From NCBI RefSeq assembly GCF_038630985.1, contig NZ_CP152049.1:1569501-1633500 (forward strand): a DNA stretch of 64,000 bases, read 5' to 3'. Position 1 is the first letter of the stretch. Each line of letters starts with the position of its first letter. Positions 37,318 to 46,637 of the stretch are shown piece by piece. The notes beneath the pieces were generated by a model. That model was not told the DNA's origin. It did not search any database and saw only the letters and a program-made list of their open reading frames with translations. The stretch comes from Paenibacillus sp. FSL H8-0548 (lineage in GTDB: Bacteria > Bacillota > Bacilli > Paenibacillales > Paenibacillaceae). The position numbers were made by a program, and so were the translations under genes.

Positions 37318-40300
37318 ATGAACAGTATGTCATTGGAAACGAATCAGAAAAGCAATCGATCGGCACTGGTTAAGAAGCTAACAGCTGGTATTCTGGCAGC
37401 CGTATTATTCATCTCGCTCTTAATACCGATGCCAGGTCAAAGCACCTATGTGGAGGCAGCAGATGGGAATCTATCTGCAAATTATATGGATAAGCTTATA
37501 TTCGGCAATCCAGCATCTGAGAATGAGCATGTGTTCAAAGGGGCTTCAACCGTCGTTATTACAGGCGGCTTAGGAGCAAAAGCGAGAGTATCCAAGCCGC
37601 TGACTCCTGTCGAGGCGCAGGGCGGGGATCTCATTTTCAAGATGAAGGTTGATCCGCATGAGCAGAACTATTTTACGCTAAAGTTCTGGGGCGATGATTC
37701 TTCTAGTTATACCAGCACAGTAAATATTAACGGCGAGCAAGTTGGATATTACCGCAAAGGCGACTACCAAGCTATTAATATGGGTAATTCCAAAGCATTG
37801 CCTGGAAGGTTTTTTTATAACACCGTTATGCTTCCGATAGAGTCGACAAATGGACTTGATACGGTTGAGATTACGATTAAGACGCTTAATATTTTCGGTA
37901 AAATGGAAGCGGATTCAAGAGGGTATTACAACGCTTATACTCACACGCAGCCAAGCTTGAACGTGTCGAGCGAAGTACAGGGCGAAGAACCAGCGGGTGA
38001 TCCGGCTGCTATTTTGGCATCGGAACCGACGGAAGTGGAGAAGCAGGCGCTGCTTGCTGGATACACACAGGGGCAAATCAATCAATTTAATGGGTTTTCA
38101 TCTAAGGTTGATGCAAGCTCAAACGCAAAATTATCCATTGTTCGTTATCAGGATGAGCTGCGGTTTTATGCAAATGCTTTGAGCTATGACTGGTCGCTGG
38201 CAAATTCGCCTGAGCTGAAGCAGGCAGCGATCAAACGAATATTTAAAGTAATAGACAACCATGTAAAGGATTATTATGGCGATACGAGACTAGTGCTGCG
38301 TGGCGGCCACCAAGGAGACTGGGGAGGCTACTACGGCGCGCTTGGTGAAGCTTTATACATTGTCGAAAATTTAATTAAAGACGATGGCATTTACGGAGAA
38401 CAAGTCTTTAATGATTTTCTTGACGAAGCGTTCGTCACGGGAACGGTTGAAGGACCATACTCTCTGGCGGGAGTCGATTGGGCTGGCGGGGAGCTGACGC
38501 GCCGGGAAGCGTGGGAGAGAGTGCTGAAGGCGAATTTTGATTTTGCCCGTTCACGTCTATCCAATATCTACAATCAGATCCTTTACACCTATGAGGGAGC
38601 ATGGGAGGCACATGAGGGCTTGCGCTTAATTAATTCCTCCTATTACGAAGGGAAACAAAGAAGCCGTGAAATATTACTTGAAGCGCTTGGGGCAAGGCCG
38701 TTTCTAGGTGAAGAGGTGCTTGTAGGCCCGAATGGAGAGGAGCTGGATGTCTACCATTCGTTGTTCTACCATGATGCTACTGCTCAGTTTACGGATGATT
38801 ACGTATATATTATCGGTAAGGGATTAGCAAAAAGCAAGCTGGACGACAACGGAAATGTCGTTAGGAGATTACCGTTTGGTGAGTTTTTCACGGGTATAAC
38901 GGATGCCGGTTTAACTAGAGAAAATAATTACGTAGGAAACTACGGCGAGGCTGCCAACTATTTACCGGAGTATGTGTATAAAACCGCTAACCATGAAGGT
39001 GACGAGCAATTAAACGATGAAATATTGAAGCTCGCTCTAAAAAATATTTATGCCCGCGGATTTACCCGCTATACAGAGCTTGATGATAATGGGAAACGTA
39101 TTATGAGAATGGAGCAGGTCATTGATGAACGGAATCCGGGGCTGCAGGGCGTATATGCTTATGCTACTAGGGTTTCGGAAGGAAGAGCGCTTCTATTCGC
39201 TTCATTAGAGAAATATATGATCCAAAACGAGGCTAATTATAGCGGGCCAGAGTGGGAAGCGGCATGGAAACATGCGAGTGCAGCTGTTGGCTTCGTGCAG
39301 CAGCAAATTGCGGATCATCAATTTTTTCAGTATTTTGGAAACCTAAGCTATAAGGTGGATTATCAGGTAGAGGATACGTATCGATACATTACGGAAGAGC
39401 GGAGCAATTACGACCGTTTTGATTCCGTTTCAGCAGGAGTTGTCCATCCTTTAACGGATTTTGATTACTATACGCAGGACGAGCTAGCTTCGCTAGAAGT
39501 TGAAGCAGCTGATTACGAGCAATTGGCTTGGGTAGACGTCGATGCTATGTTCGTTGCCTTAAGAGATGGAGACACTACGATTTTCGGTGCTTTGAACGAG
39601 CTAAACCGCGGATTCGTTGGAAATGGCCGACTCCATGTGCTTAATGGGAATTATGATCATATCGTGCAAATTGCAACGAATGCTAAATTCCAATACGAGG
39701 ATTATTATCTTCGGATGGATAATGTCGATGTTGATTATATGTCTGATCAAGCGGCAAACGCGAGCGGGTTTCCGCAAGCATTAGCAGGCGAAATCGCCCC
39801 TATTACGTATCAACCGGGTGTTGGAGAGGTCATTCGTGACAACTTTGAAGTAGACCATGCCTATGCCGGTTATCCTGATTTGTTAACGGCAAGGTATGGC
39901 CAATACTTTATGATATTTAATTCGACTCGGGATGAATATGGTAATAAACAAACCTTTGAGGTGGAAATTCCGGCGGATTACACCGGAGCTGAGGTTCTAG
40001 ATCTAGTAACCGGCCAAAACATTCCAGTCGTTAACGGCCAGGTTTCTGTATCTCCTATGTCTGCACTAGTATTGAAGCTTACATCGGATATCGAAATCGG
40101 TCGGAAGCCGTTTCATGTTGATTTCTCCAAAGCATTGGCAGGCAACAATTATGCAGTCGTGACTTGGAAAAGAACATCCGGTGCTGAATCGTACACGATT
40201 AAACGTTCAGAAACGGAAAATGGAGTTTATTCGATTATTGCGGAAGATGTGCAGGGCAGCTCCTACAAGGACGAGACGGCAATTAACGGAAAAACCTATT

Positions 40301-43300
40301 ATTATATCGTTACTGCGGTAAATAAGAATGGTCCGGGCTGGGATTCCTATCGTGCGGAGGTCGTCATGAACTTGCCAATAACCGCTCAAACAGCAACAAA
40401 ATGGCGCGATGACCGCATTGGTGATGTGACGGCAGGAATGGCTTCTATAGCGGAAAACGAGATTTCGATAGAAGGAGCAGACGGCGAGGGCTTTGGCACC
40501 GGTGATGATTATATCATTGAGCGCCGCGACATCAATGATTCGCTTCATTACGTGAATCAAGCAATTGCCGGCAGCGTATCCTTAACAGCTAAAGTAAATA
40601 GCTACAGTGGGGCATTCAGCGGCATTATGCTGCGTGACAGCCTTGATTCCAATACCCGCTATATTTATTTCGGAGCGGATGAGGACGGCATTCTAACGCT
40701 GCAAAACAGAACAAGAGACAGCCGCCACCAATGGTCCAATCTAACGGCGAGCCCATATAGTGCCGGCTCATTAGGCTTAACAGCGGACGATTATCCTTAC
40801 TTAAGGCTCGTGCGCGATGCCGATTCACATCTTATTACCGCCTTCGTTTCGAAGGATGGGGAAGACTGGACCTTCGTTCGTCAACTATTCACGCCGTTTG
40901 CACATGCTTTATTCGCAGGTGTGGCTGCTGCGGAGCAAGCATCCTTTAGCGATGTATCGGTCGTTGAGACGGAGCGAGGCGTCATAGCGCCTTATATCGT
41001 AAAGGCAAAGGATAATGTAGCTCTTTACTGGAATAAACCGAAGCAGGCAGCTTCCTTTGAATTGTATCGGACTAACGATGCTGCTGCAGGCGCGACTGAT
41101 CCTGTATTTATCGGGACAACCTCGGAGCTCGCAGGAGGATCGCCTTGGACAGCTGTTGTGAAGGGCAATACAAAAACGTTTTTCCAGGAAGCAAGCTTGA
41201 AATACGGCAATTTTTATTATAAGGTCAGAGCCGTATATGGTGATGGAACGTACGGTGCGTTCTCCGAGACGGTATCGGTTCAGGCGGATTCTATATTGAC
41301 CGTCATGGCGGATGCAGAGAATCTTGCCTCTGAGGATTATACAAAGGCAAGCTACTATTTGTTCGTGCAGGAGCTTGATCGTATTAAAGGAGAAATGGCT
41401 AAACCGGAGTTCGATGAGGAGCAGCTTATTCTGGATATTTATCAGGCGCATACCCTGCTCGTATCCTATCGAACCTTGCTGACCAGAATACCGGTCGAGC
41501 AATCGATGGTGAAAGCTTCGACGCTTGGTTACGGCAATGACAATATATCGGCGGAGCAAAATGGCTGGTATTCATTTGATAGTACTCTCTCAACTTTTAC
41601 AAATACGAGACTAGCAGAAAGCTGGATCACGCTTGATTTTGGAATGGGTAACGAGAAGACCGTAGATACCGTTCGTTTCCACGGAAGAACAGGCTATATT
41701 AGCCGTGTGAATGGCAGTATTGTTCAAGGCTCACAAGATGGAATCAACTGGACCGATCTTTATACGATGGCCGGTGCCGTCGATTATCAGTGGTATTCGG
41801 GCATTGTCTCAAGTCCCGTTGCCTACCAGTATATCCGTGTTTATGATAACCATGCCGGTTACTCCAATTATGCGGAAATTGAGCTGTTGGAAATGGGTAT
41901 GGACCGAACATTGCTTACTTATTTGTTGAATGAAGCTGAGGCGGTTGAAGCCTCTATTTATACGGAAGAAAGCTTAGCTAATCTTGCACAGGAGGCTGCG
42001 TCTGCCAAGCTGATTTTCGATGCAGCAGATGCGCTTCAAGCAGCCGTGGATGATGCAGCTAATCGATTACAAACGGCTTTTGCGGAATTGAAATATTTGG
42101 AAGGCGTTCCGGTTCTCGCACCGATCGGCAATAAAACAATTACGGCTGAAGGTACGCTTTCATTTTTGGTAAGAGCGGAAAAAGCAGAGGAGAATCTGCA
42201 ATTCAGCGTGCAAAACTTGCCGAGCGGTGCTGTGTTTAACGCCGAGACGCAATCATTCAGTTGGACGCCTGGCATTCATCAAGGTGGCGAGCATAACATT
42301 ACGTTTACTCTCTCCAGCGGTGAGAAGCAATCTTCCCGCATCGTCAAGATTACAGTATTGGGAGGACCTATCATTACACAAGCTCCTTCGACAGAGCTTG
42401 TCTCTGGATCGGCATTCAGTCTGAAGCTGAACGCAACTGACCCGCTTGGAGAGAAGCTAAGTTATTCGGTCGAAGGATTGCCGGTGGGCGCTGTGTTTAA
42501 TGCTGTAAATGGCGAGCTGTCATGGAAGCCTGAAAATAAAGATGTGGGAATTCATTCTGTTATTTTTCATGTAACCAATGGCAGGTTTACGGTTAGTCAA
42601 ACCGTGCAGCTGAACGTAACGATTCCTTCAGTACTTTATACGAAGGGCAGCTATTATATATTCGATCAGGCATGGACTCCAATCGAGTCTGAACTGATGA
42701 AGCCAGGAGCTAGCAGAGAGCAGCTTGCGGGAGATATTGCAAGAGCAGTAGCACTATTGGTTCCAGTAAGCACACTCTCTGAGAAAATTGTTGTGACCTC
42801 TGATATGGTGACATCATCTTCTGTAAGCTATGACAACAAATTAACCGCAGCTTTGAACGGATGGCAAGCCTACGATGGAAACACAGCTACGTTTACGGAT
42901 GCGAAGACGAATCCAGCTTGGATTAGCGTCGATTTCGGCGAAGGGCATGCCAAAGGCATTGCAGCCTTCCGCTTCTATCCTAGAAACACGAAAGCAGAAC
43001 ATATCGCACGTGTCAACGGATCAAGTCTGCAAGGCTCGAACAACGAGACAGACTGGATGAATTTGTATTCCATAAACGGCATTACCGAAGGCAAGTGGTA
43101 CACGGTCGATACTACGGATGTATCTGCCTTCCGTTATATCCGCTATTACTCGCCAACGGGCAACGCGAACGTTGCAGAGCTGGAGCTGTTCAAAAAATTG
43201 CGGGACAACACACTGCTTGAGCTTCTGCTTGAAGAAGCAGAGGGCAAAGAAGCTGCAAGGTACACCGAAGAGAGCTACTCCAGACTGGTTGCAGCAATTG

Positions 43301-44553
43301 ACGAAGCAATGGCGATTCTTTCAGATGCACCGCAAAGGCTGGTAGATGCGGCGGCAGCGAATTTGCAAGCTGCATTAGTTGGATTGACTACAATAACTCC
43401 TGTTCAGGAGACGCTAACTGCCGTACTGAACGGACAAGAGCAAGCGGTCATTCAGGAAGAAGTCGCGATGAGCATCGGAATTGCAGGATTGCTGCAAGGC
43501 TTTAACGCACTTGATTTAATTGTAAGCTATGATCCTTCCAGACTGGAGTTCGCAGTGCAATCGGATGAAGCAGGGGAGGCAGAAGATGTAGAAGTCTTCC
43601 TATCCGTAGACGATAATGTCATTGTACCGCTTCAAGAAGGATTGCAAGTCATTGGAACTAAGATTGTGCCGGAGCAGGGGAAGATTCGTATTATTATGGC
43701 CGTTGTTGATCCAAACGCCATTATGCAGGACGGAGATTTGTTCGAGCTGCGCGCGAGGGTGAGGGCGAGTGCTGAGCTTGGTGCGACAAACGTATCGTTA
43801 AGCGATTTTAACGTATCATTGAACGGTAATTTCAATACGGTCAATACAGAAGCTGCAACGCTGACTACAGTAATAAAATTAGCGGATAAAGCAGCATTAA
43901 ATGAATCGATTGTTAGCGCTGGGCAGCTTTATGCAGCTTCCGTTGCAGGCTCGCAGCCAGGACAATATCCGAGCAGCGCCAAGGAAGCTCTAGCACTCGC
44001 AATTGGAGATGCGAAGGCTGTACAGTCCTATGCTGGAGCAAGCGAAGCTGAGGTGAGCGCGGCTGTTCATGCATTAAGCGAAGCCGTGCAAACGTTCAGA
44101 AATTCCGTCAATTCGGAAGTCAGTAATCCTGCGGACAAAATAGCATTAATTGCTGCGATTGCTGCCGCTCAAGCAAAGTATGATAAAGCGGTAGAGGGTG
44201 TCAAAGTCGGCCAATATGCTATCGGTTCGAAAGCAGCGCTGAAAATCGCAATTGATGCGGCGGTATTGGTTAAAAACAACTCGTCGGCGAGTCAGTCGCT
44301 AGTGAATCAGTCTGCTCAAACTTTAGATGCTGCTGTTCAAGCATTCTCTGCTAAGTTTATAGCTTTGGTAGAAGGTGCAGGCAAAATTACAATTCGCGAC
44401 TTATCGTTTATCGCAAAGTACTTCGGTACCAAAGCGAACGACGCAAATTGGAATATGATCGAGAGAGCGGATATCTATGGTGACGAGATTATCAATATCC
44501 GAACTCTTGCTGCCGTCGCAAGAATGATTCTTGACGATTGGGCAACAGAGTAA
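37318..44553 (+). CDS. Giant secreted multimodular protein with unrecognised helical catalytic-like domain, cohesin, FIVARs and degenerate dockerin
   Basis: About 2411 residues from the ATG at 37318 (GGAGG 12 bases upstream; the frame is open back to 37234, but that stretch holds the promoter block). Order: signal peptide about 1-47; beta-sandwich 61-218; large helical domain about 248-875 rich in W/Y/G motifs (GGHQGDWGGYYGALGEALY, GVDWAGGELTRREAWERV), followed by a beta region; fibronectin III 925-1020; DUF1349-like jelly roll 1028-1218; fibronectin III 1223-1325; CBM32 1395-1528; FIVAR-like; two putative Ig domains 1597-1771; CBM32 1825-1955; FIVAR 1960-2026; cohesin 2028-2188; two FIVAR 2192-2265 and 2275-2348; dockerin-like 2349-2411. 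The helical domain may be an (alpha/alpha) toroid lyase or hydrolase, but I cannot name its family. Confidence 0.78.
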   Translation: MNSMSLETNQKSNRSALVKKLTAGILAAVLFISLLIPMPGQSTYVEAADGNLSANYMDKLIFGNPASENEHVFKGASTVVITGGLGAKARVSKPLTPVEAQGGDLIFKMKVDPHEQNYFTLKFWGDDSSSYTSTVNINGEQVGYYRKGDYQAINMGNSKALPGRFFYNTVMLPIESTNGLDTVEITIKTLNIFGKMEADSRGYYNAYTHTQPSLNVSSEVQGEEPAGDPAAILASEPTEVEKQALLAGYTQGQINQFNGFSSKVDASSNAKLSIVRYQDELRFYANALSYDWSLANSPELKQAAIKRIFKVIDNHVKDYYGDTRLVLRGGHQGDWGGYYGALGEALYIVENLIKDDGIYGEQVFNDFLDEAFVTGTVEGPYSLAGVDWAGGELTRREAWERVLKANFDFARSRLSNIYNQILYTYEGAWEAHEGLRLINSSYYEGKQRSREILLEALGARPFLGEEVLVGPNGEELDVYHSLFYHDATAQFTDDYVYIIGKGLAKSKLDDNGNVVRRLPFGEFFTGITDAGLTRENNYVGNYGEAANYLPEYVYKTANHEGDEQLNDEILKLALKNIYARGFTRYTELDDNGKRIMRMEQVIDERNPGLQGVYAYATRVSEGRALLFASLEKYMIQNEANYSGPEWEAAWKHASAAVGFVQQQIADHQFFQYFGNLSYKVDYQVEDTYRYITEERSNYDRFDSVSAGVVHPLTDFDYYTQDELASLEVEAADYEQLAWVDVDAMFVALRDGDTTIFGALNELNRGFVGNGRLHVLNGNYDHIVQIATNAKFQYEDYYLRMDNVDVDYMSDQAANASGFPQALAGEIAPITYQPGVGEVIRDNFEVDHAYAGYPDLLTARYGQYFMIFNSTRDEYGNKQTFEVEIPADYTGAEVLDLVTGQNIPVVNGQVSVSPMSALVLKLTSDIEIGRKPFHVDFSKALAGNNYAVVTWKRTSGAESYTIKRSETENGVYSIIAEDVQGSSYKDETAINGKTYYYIVTAVNKNGPGWDSYRAEVVMNLPITAQTATKWRDDRIGDVTAGMASIAENEISIEGADGEGFGTGDDYIIERRDINDSLHYVNQAIAGSVSLTAKVNSYSGAFSGIMLRDSLDSNTRYIYFGADEDGILTLQNRTRDSRHQWSNLTASPYSAGSLGLTADDYPYLRLVRDADSHLITAFVSKDGEDWTFVRQLFTPFAHALFAGVAAAEQASFSDVSVVETERGVIAPYIVKAKDNVALYWNKPKQAASFELYRTNDAAAGATDPVFIGTTSELAGGSPWTAVVKGNTKTFFQEASLKYGNFYYKVRAVYGDGTYGAFSETVSVQADSILTVMADAENLASEDYTKASYYLFVQELDRIKGEMAKPEFDEEQLILDIYQAHTLLVSYRTLLTRIPVEQSMVKASTLGYGNDNISAEQNGWYSFDSTLSTFTNTRLAESWITLDFGMGNEKTVDTVRFHGRTGYISRVNGSIVQGSQDGINWTDLYTMAGAVDYQWYSGIVSSPVAYQYIRVYDNHAGYSNYAEIELLEMGMDRTLLTYLLNEAEAVEASIYTEESLANLAQEAASAKLIFDAADALQAAVDDAANRLQTAFAELKYLEGVPVLAPIGNKTITAEGTLSFLVRAEKAEENLQFSVQNLPSGAVFNAETQSFSWTPGIHQGGEHNITFTLSSGEKQSSRIVKITVLGGPIITQAPSTELVSGSAFSLKLNATDPLGEKLSYSVEGLPVGAVFNAVNGELSWKPENKDVGIHSVIFHVTNGRFTVSQTVQLNVTIPSVLYTKGSYYIFDQAWTPIESELMKPGASREQLAGDIARAVALLVPVSTLSEKIVVTSDMVTSSSVSYDNKLTAALNGWQAYDGNTATFTDAKTNPAWISVDFGEGHAKGIAAFRFYPRNTKAEHIARVNGSSLQGSNNETDWMNLYSINGITEGKWYTVDTTDVSAFRYIRYYSPTGNANVAELELFKKLRDNTLLELLLEEAEGKEAARYTEESYSRLVAAIDEAMAILSDAPQRLVDAAAANLQAALVGLTTITPVQETLTAVLNGQEQAVIQEEVAMSIGIAGLLQGFNALDLIVSYDPSRLEFAVQSDEAGEAEDVEVFLSVDDNVIVPLQEGLQVIGTKIVPEQGKIRIIMAVVDPNAIMQDGDLFELRARVRASAELGATNVSLSDFNVSLNGNFNTVNTEAATLTTVIKLADKAALNESIVSAGQLYAASVAGSQPGQYPSSAKEALALAIGDAKAVQSYAGASEAEVSAAVHALSEAVQTFRNSVNSEVSNPADKIALIAAIAAAQAKYDKAVEGVKVGQYAIGSKAALKIAIDAAVLVKNNSSASQSLVNQSAQTLDAAVQAFSAKFIALVEGAGKITIRDLSFIAKYFGTKANDANWNMIERADIYGDEIINIRTLAAVARMILDDWATE

Positions 44554-44566
44554 CATCACAATGAGC

Positions 44567-44590
44567 AAGGAAGGCAGAGCTGCCTTCCTT
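44567..44590 (+). terminator. Short hairpin after the giant gene
   Basis: 10-bp perfect stem AAGGAAGGCA / TGCCTTCCTT with a 4-base loop, but no T-run. It could be a weak terminator or an RNA-stability element before the anchor gene. Confidence 0.4.
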
Positions 44591-44647
44591 TGCTGCAATT
44601 ATAACTAACTCTATTTAGCCTATTCAGATGCAGAAGGAGATCATGAA

Positions 44648-45643
44648 ATGATGAACAAACGAATTCAAACGACAGCCCTGCTCTTGTTCTTATGCGTTAT
44701 TTTACTGCTGCCTTCCACGGCTGCAGCAGCAGAAACCCCAGCAGCTCCTGTCTTTGCTATGGACGTTGAATATTCCGGCAAAGAGGCAACGGTTGCGATA
44801 ACAGGAAAAGGACTTAAAGATGTTTATGCTTACCATATTTATTTGAATTTTGATCCGAAGAAGCTGAAGCTTAAGCAAGGAACTAGTGGATTTTCCGGAT
44901 TTACTGTAGCGCCTATTATCAACGGCAGCGAAATACAAATGGCTCATACGAAGGTTGGGCCTGTTGCTGGTCTAGACGGTGATCTAATGCTTGCTACGCT
45001 GACCTTTGAAAGAGTTACAGCAGGCGCTGCGGAGCTTAAGCTCAATCGTATACAGCTGGTCGATTCTGCTCTGGATATGAAAACCTATGAGCCAAGCATC
45101 ACTCATAAGCTGCAGCTCTTTAGCGATCTCGCGGGACATTGGGGCGAGTCTGCTATTTACAAGGCTTCTGCGCTAGGATTCGTTAACGGCTATACGGACG
45201 GAACCTTCCTTCCCAATCGCAGCGTTACGCGGGCGGAATTCGCTGTTATGCTCGCACGTGCCTTGCAGCTCCCACCGGAAAAGGAGTTTGCGTTTGCTGA
45301 TGCAGCACTTATTCCGGACTGGGCTAGAGAATATGTGGCGGCTTCAGCGAAGAAAAAATGGATTACCGGGTATGAGGATCAAAAATTTTATGCAAATCGA
45401 CTCATTACGCGAGAGGAAATGGCTGCTATGATCGTTCGTGCTGGAGGCTTTGACACGGCTGCTGAAGCTGTAACGTCCTTTACTGATGATAAGAGTATTT
45501 CGTCCTGGGCAAGGACCTATGTAGCGACGGCTCAACAAAAATCTATCATTCAAGGCGTCGGAAATGGACGGTTTAATCCTCAAGGCAAAGCGACACGTGC
45601 CGAGGCGGTTACCGTGATCCTGAAGCTTCTTGAAGAGAAATAG
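44648..45643 (+). CDS. Cohesin-SLH surface anchor protein
   Basis: 331 residues, AAGGAG ribosome site. Signal peptide about 1-27 (ends AAAAE); one cohesin at about 35-158 (beta-strands with YHIYLNFDPKKLKLKQG and GDLMLATLTFERV); then three S-layer-homology domains at about 160-205, 220-266 and 275-331 (DLAGHWGESAIYKASALGFVNGYTDGTF; FADAALIPDWAREYV; SFTDDKSISSWARTYV, each with a TRAE/TREE motif). SLH triplets bind pyruvylated secondary wall polymer, and cohesins bind dockerins, so this is a minimal wall anchor for dockerin-bearing enzymes. It follows the giant gene by 94 bases. It is the smallest protein in the set and has no linker, enzyme or glycan-binding module. Confidence 0.9.
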   Translation: MMNKRIQTTALLLFLCVILLLPSTAAAAETPAAPVFAMDVEYSGKEATVAITGKGLKDVYAYHIYLNFDPKKLKLKQGTSGFSGFTVAPIINGSEIQMAHTKVGPVAGLDGDLMLATLTFERVTAGAAELKLNRIQLVDSALDMKTYEPSITHKLQLFSDLAGHWGESAIYKASALGFVNGYTDGTFLPNRSVTRAEFAVMLARALQLPPEKEFAFADAALIPDWAREYVAASAKKKWITGYEDQKFYANRLITREEMAAMIVRAGGFDTAAEAVTSFTDDKSISSWARTYVATAQQKSIIQGVGNGRFNPQGKATRAEAVTVILKLLEEK

Positions 45644-45721
45644 CGCAGCAAAGCTGCAGATAAAGATAGGTCGGTCTTCGATGTTGAGGCTGGCGATCCG
45701 ATAAAAATGTTTTAATACGGA

Positions 45722-45769
45722 AAAGAAAGGCTGTTAAGCAGAAATCCTTCTGCTTAACAGCCTTTCTTT
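45722..45769. terminator. Bidirectional terminator between anchor gene and sodC
   Basis: A 22-bp perfect stem with a 4-base loop; A-rich left and T-rich right ends, placed between converging genes. Confidence 0.9.
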
Positions 45770-45798
45770 GAATCAACTCATTACTATTATTGACGAGG

Positions 45799-46329
45799 CT
45801 ATTTAATAACGCCGCAAGCGATGCGATTGCCGGAGTTGCCAGAAGGATCGGTTACATAATCATCCTCTTTCTCATGAATGACAAGCGCCGTACCCTCTTC
45901 CTTTAGCAAAGAGTTTGCTTTGCCTTCAATAAGAGTAACATCCGTGCTTATGATGTCTACGCTTACCTTCCCATCGCTGCCCACTTCGATATTGGGTAGA
46001 TCGCCGTTATGGTAGCCCTTGGGATTATTAAAACCATGCAGCTTGTTAAGCGGATTAAAATGAGCGCCGGCAGATGTGAAGTCAGGCGTATCGCATTTGC
46101 CAACCGCATGGAAGTGGACACCATGCTTGCCTGGAGGGAGCTGCTGCGCCTCAATGTGCAGATAGACCTTATCTGCCTTTTGCATAATCTGTGCGGCTCC
46201 TATATTTTTTCCTTCGCTATTGATGATCGGAATCAGCAATTGAGCAGGCCCAGGGCTTGATTCTGCCATAATGGAGCCATACAATGGAGTCAGAAACATC
46301 AAGCAGACTAGCATCACAATTTTATTCAT
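45799..46329 (-). CDS. sodC: Exported Cu/Zn superoxide dismutase
   Basis: 176 residues with a signal peptide (about 1-22). It keeps the full metal-ligand set by alignment to the family: H72 and H74 in GVHFHAVGKC, H90 (bridging position), H98, H107 and D110, and H152; C79 and C172 can form the structural disulfide. It should convert superoxide to hydrogen peroxide and oxygen at the cell surface. The closest Bacillus counterpart is YojM, some members of which lack full activity, but here no ligand is visibly missing. It stands alone, converging on the anchor gene. Confidence 0.92.
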   Translation of the reverse strand: MNKIVMLVCLMFLTPLYGSIMAESSPGPAQLLIPIINSEGKNIGAAQIMQKADKVYLHIEAQQLPPGKHGVHFHAVGKCDTPDFTSAGAHFNPLNKLHGFNNPKGYHNGDLPNIEVGSDGKVSVDIISTDVTLIEGKANSLLKEEGTALVIHEKEDDYVTDPSGNSGNRIACGVIK

Positions 46330-46446
46330 CGTATCCCTCCAATATGGTTATCTAAATTCACTGCGTAATCAAACGGCAATAGCCATATGATGTTCTTATT
46401 TCCATATTTTATACTTCGTGTGTAAATTAGAACTGGAGGGAAAATC

Positions 46447-46566
46447 TTAATTAGCTGCGTTTCTTGCCGCCTTCTGTATGCTTTGAACGCCCATCACGAC
46501 TGCAATAAGCTCATAGCTGTCCAGCGCTAAAAAAATTATCTTTAAAATATAATTCCATTGCAACAC
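46447..46566 (-). CDS. Possible 39-residue small membrane protein
   Basis: Reverse-strand frame from GTG at 46566 (or TTG at 46563) to TAA at 46447. It has a hydrophobic first half (ILKIIFLALDSYELIAVVMG) and a basic second half. A GGAAAG-type purine tract lies just upstream. No family recognised; it could be chance. Confidence 0.3.
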   Translation of the reverse strand: MLQWNYILKIIFLALDSYELIAVVMGVQSIQKAARNAAN

Positions 46567-46637
46567 CTGCTTTCCAGCTTTTTTACATACTGTATAGTAA
46601 TTTCTTATATTATAATTGATCACTTCTTAACTAGGAT

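Noticed and set aside
40909..41559. Long reverse-strand open frame of 216 codons
   Set aside because: It lies wholly inside the giant forward gene, whose frame carries clear domains; the reverse product shows no family motif and no ribosome site.
10777..45643. Classic cellulosome locus
   Set aside because: No scaffoldin with several cohesins, no CBM3 and no cellulase-type catalytic set; the modules are arranged on the enzymes themselves.
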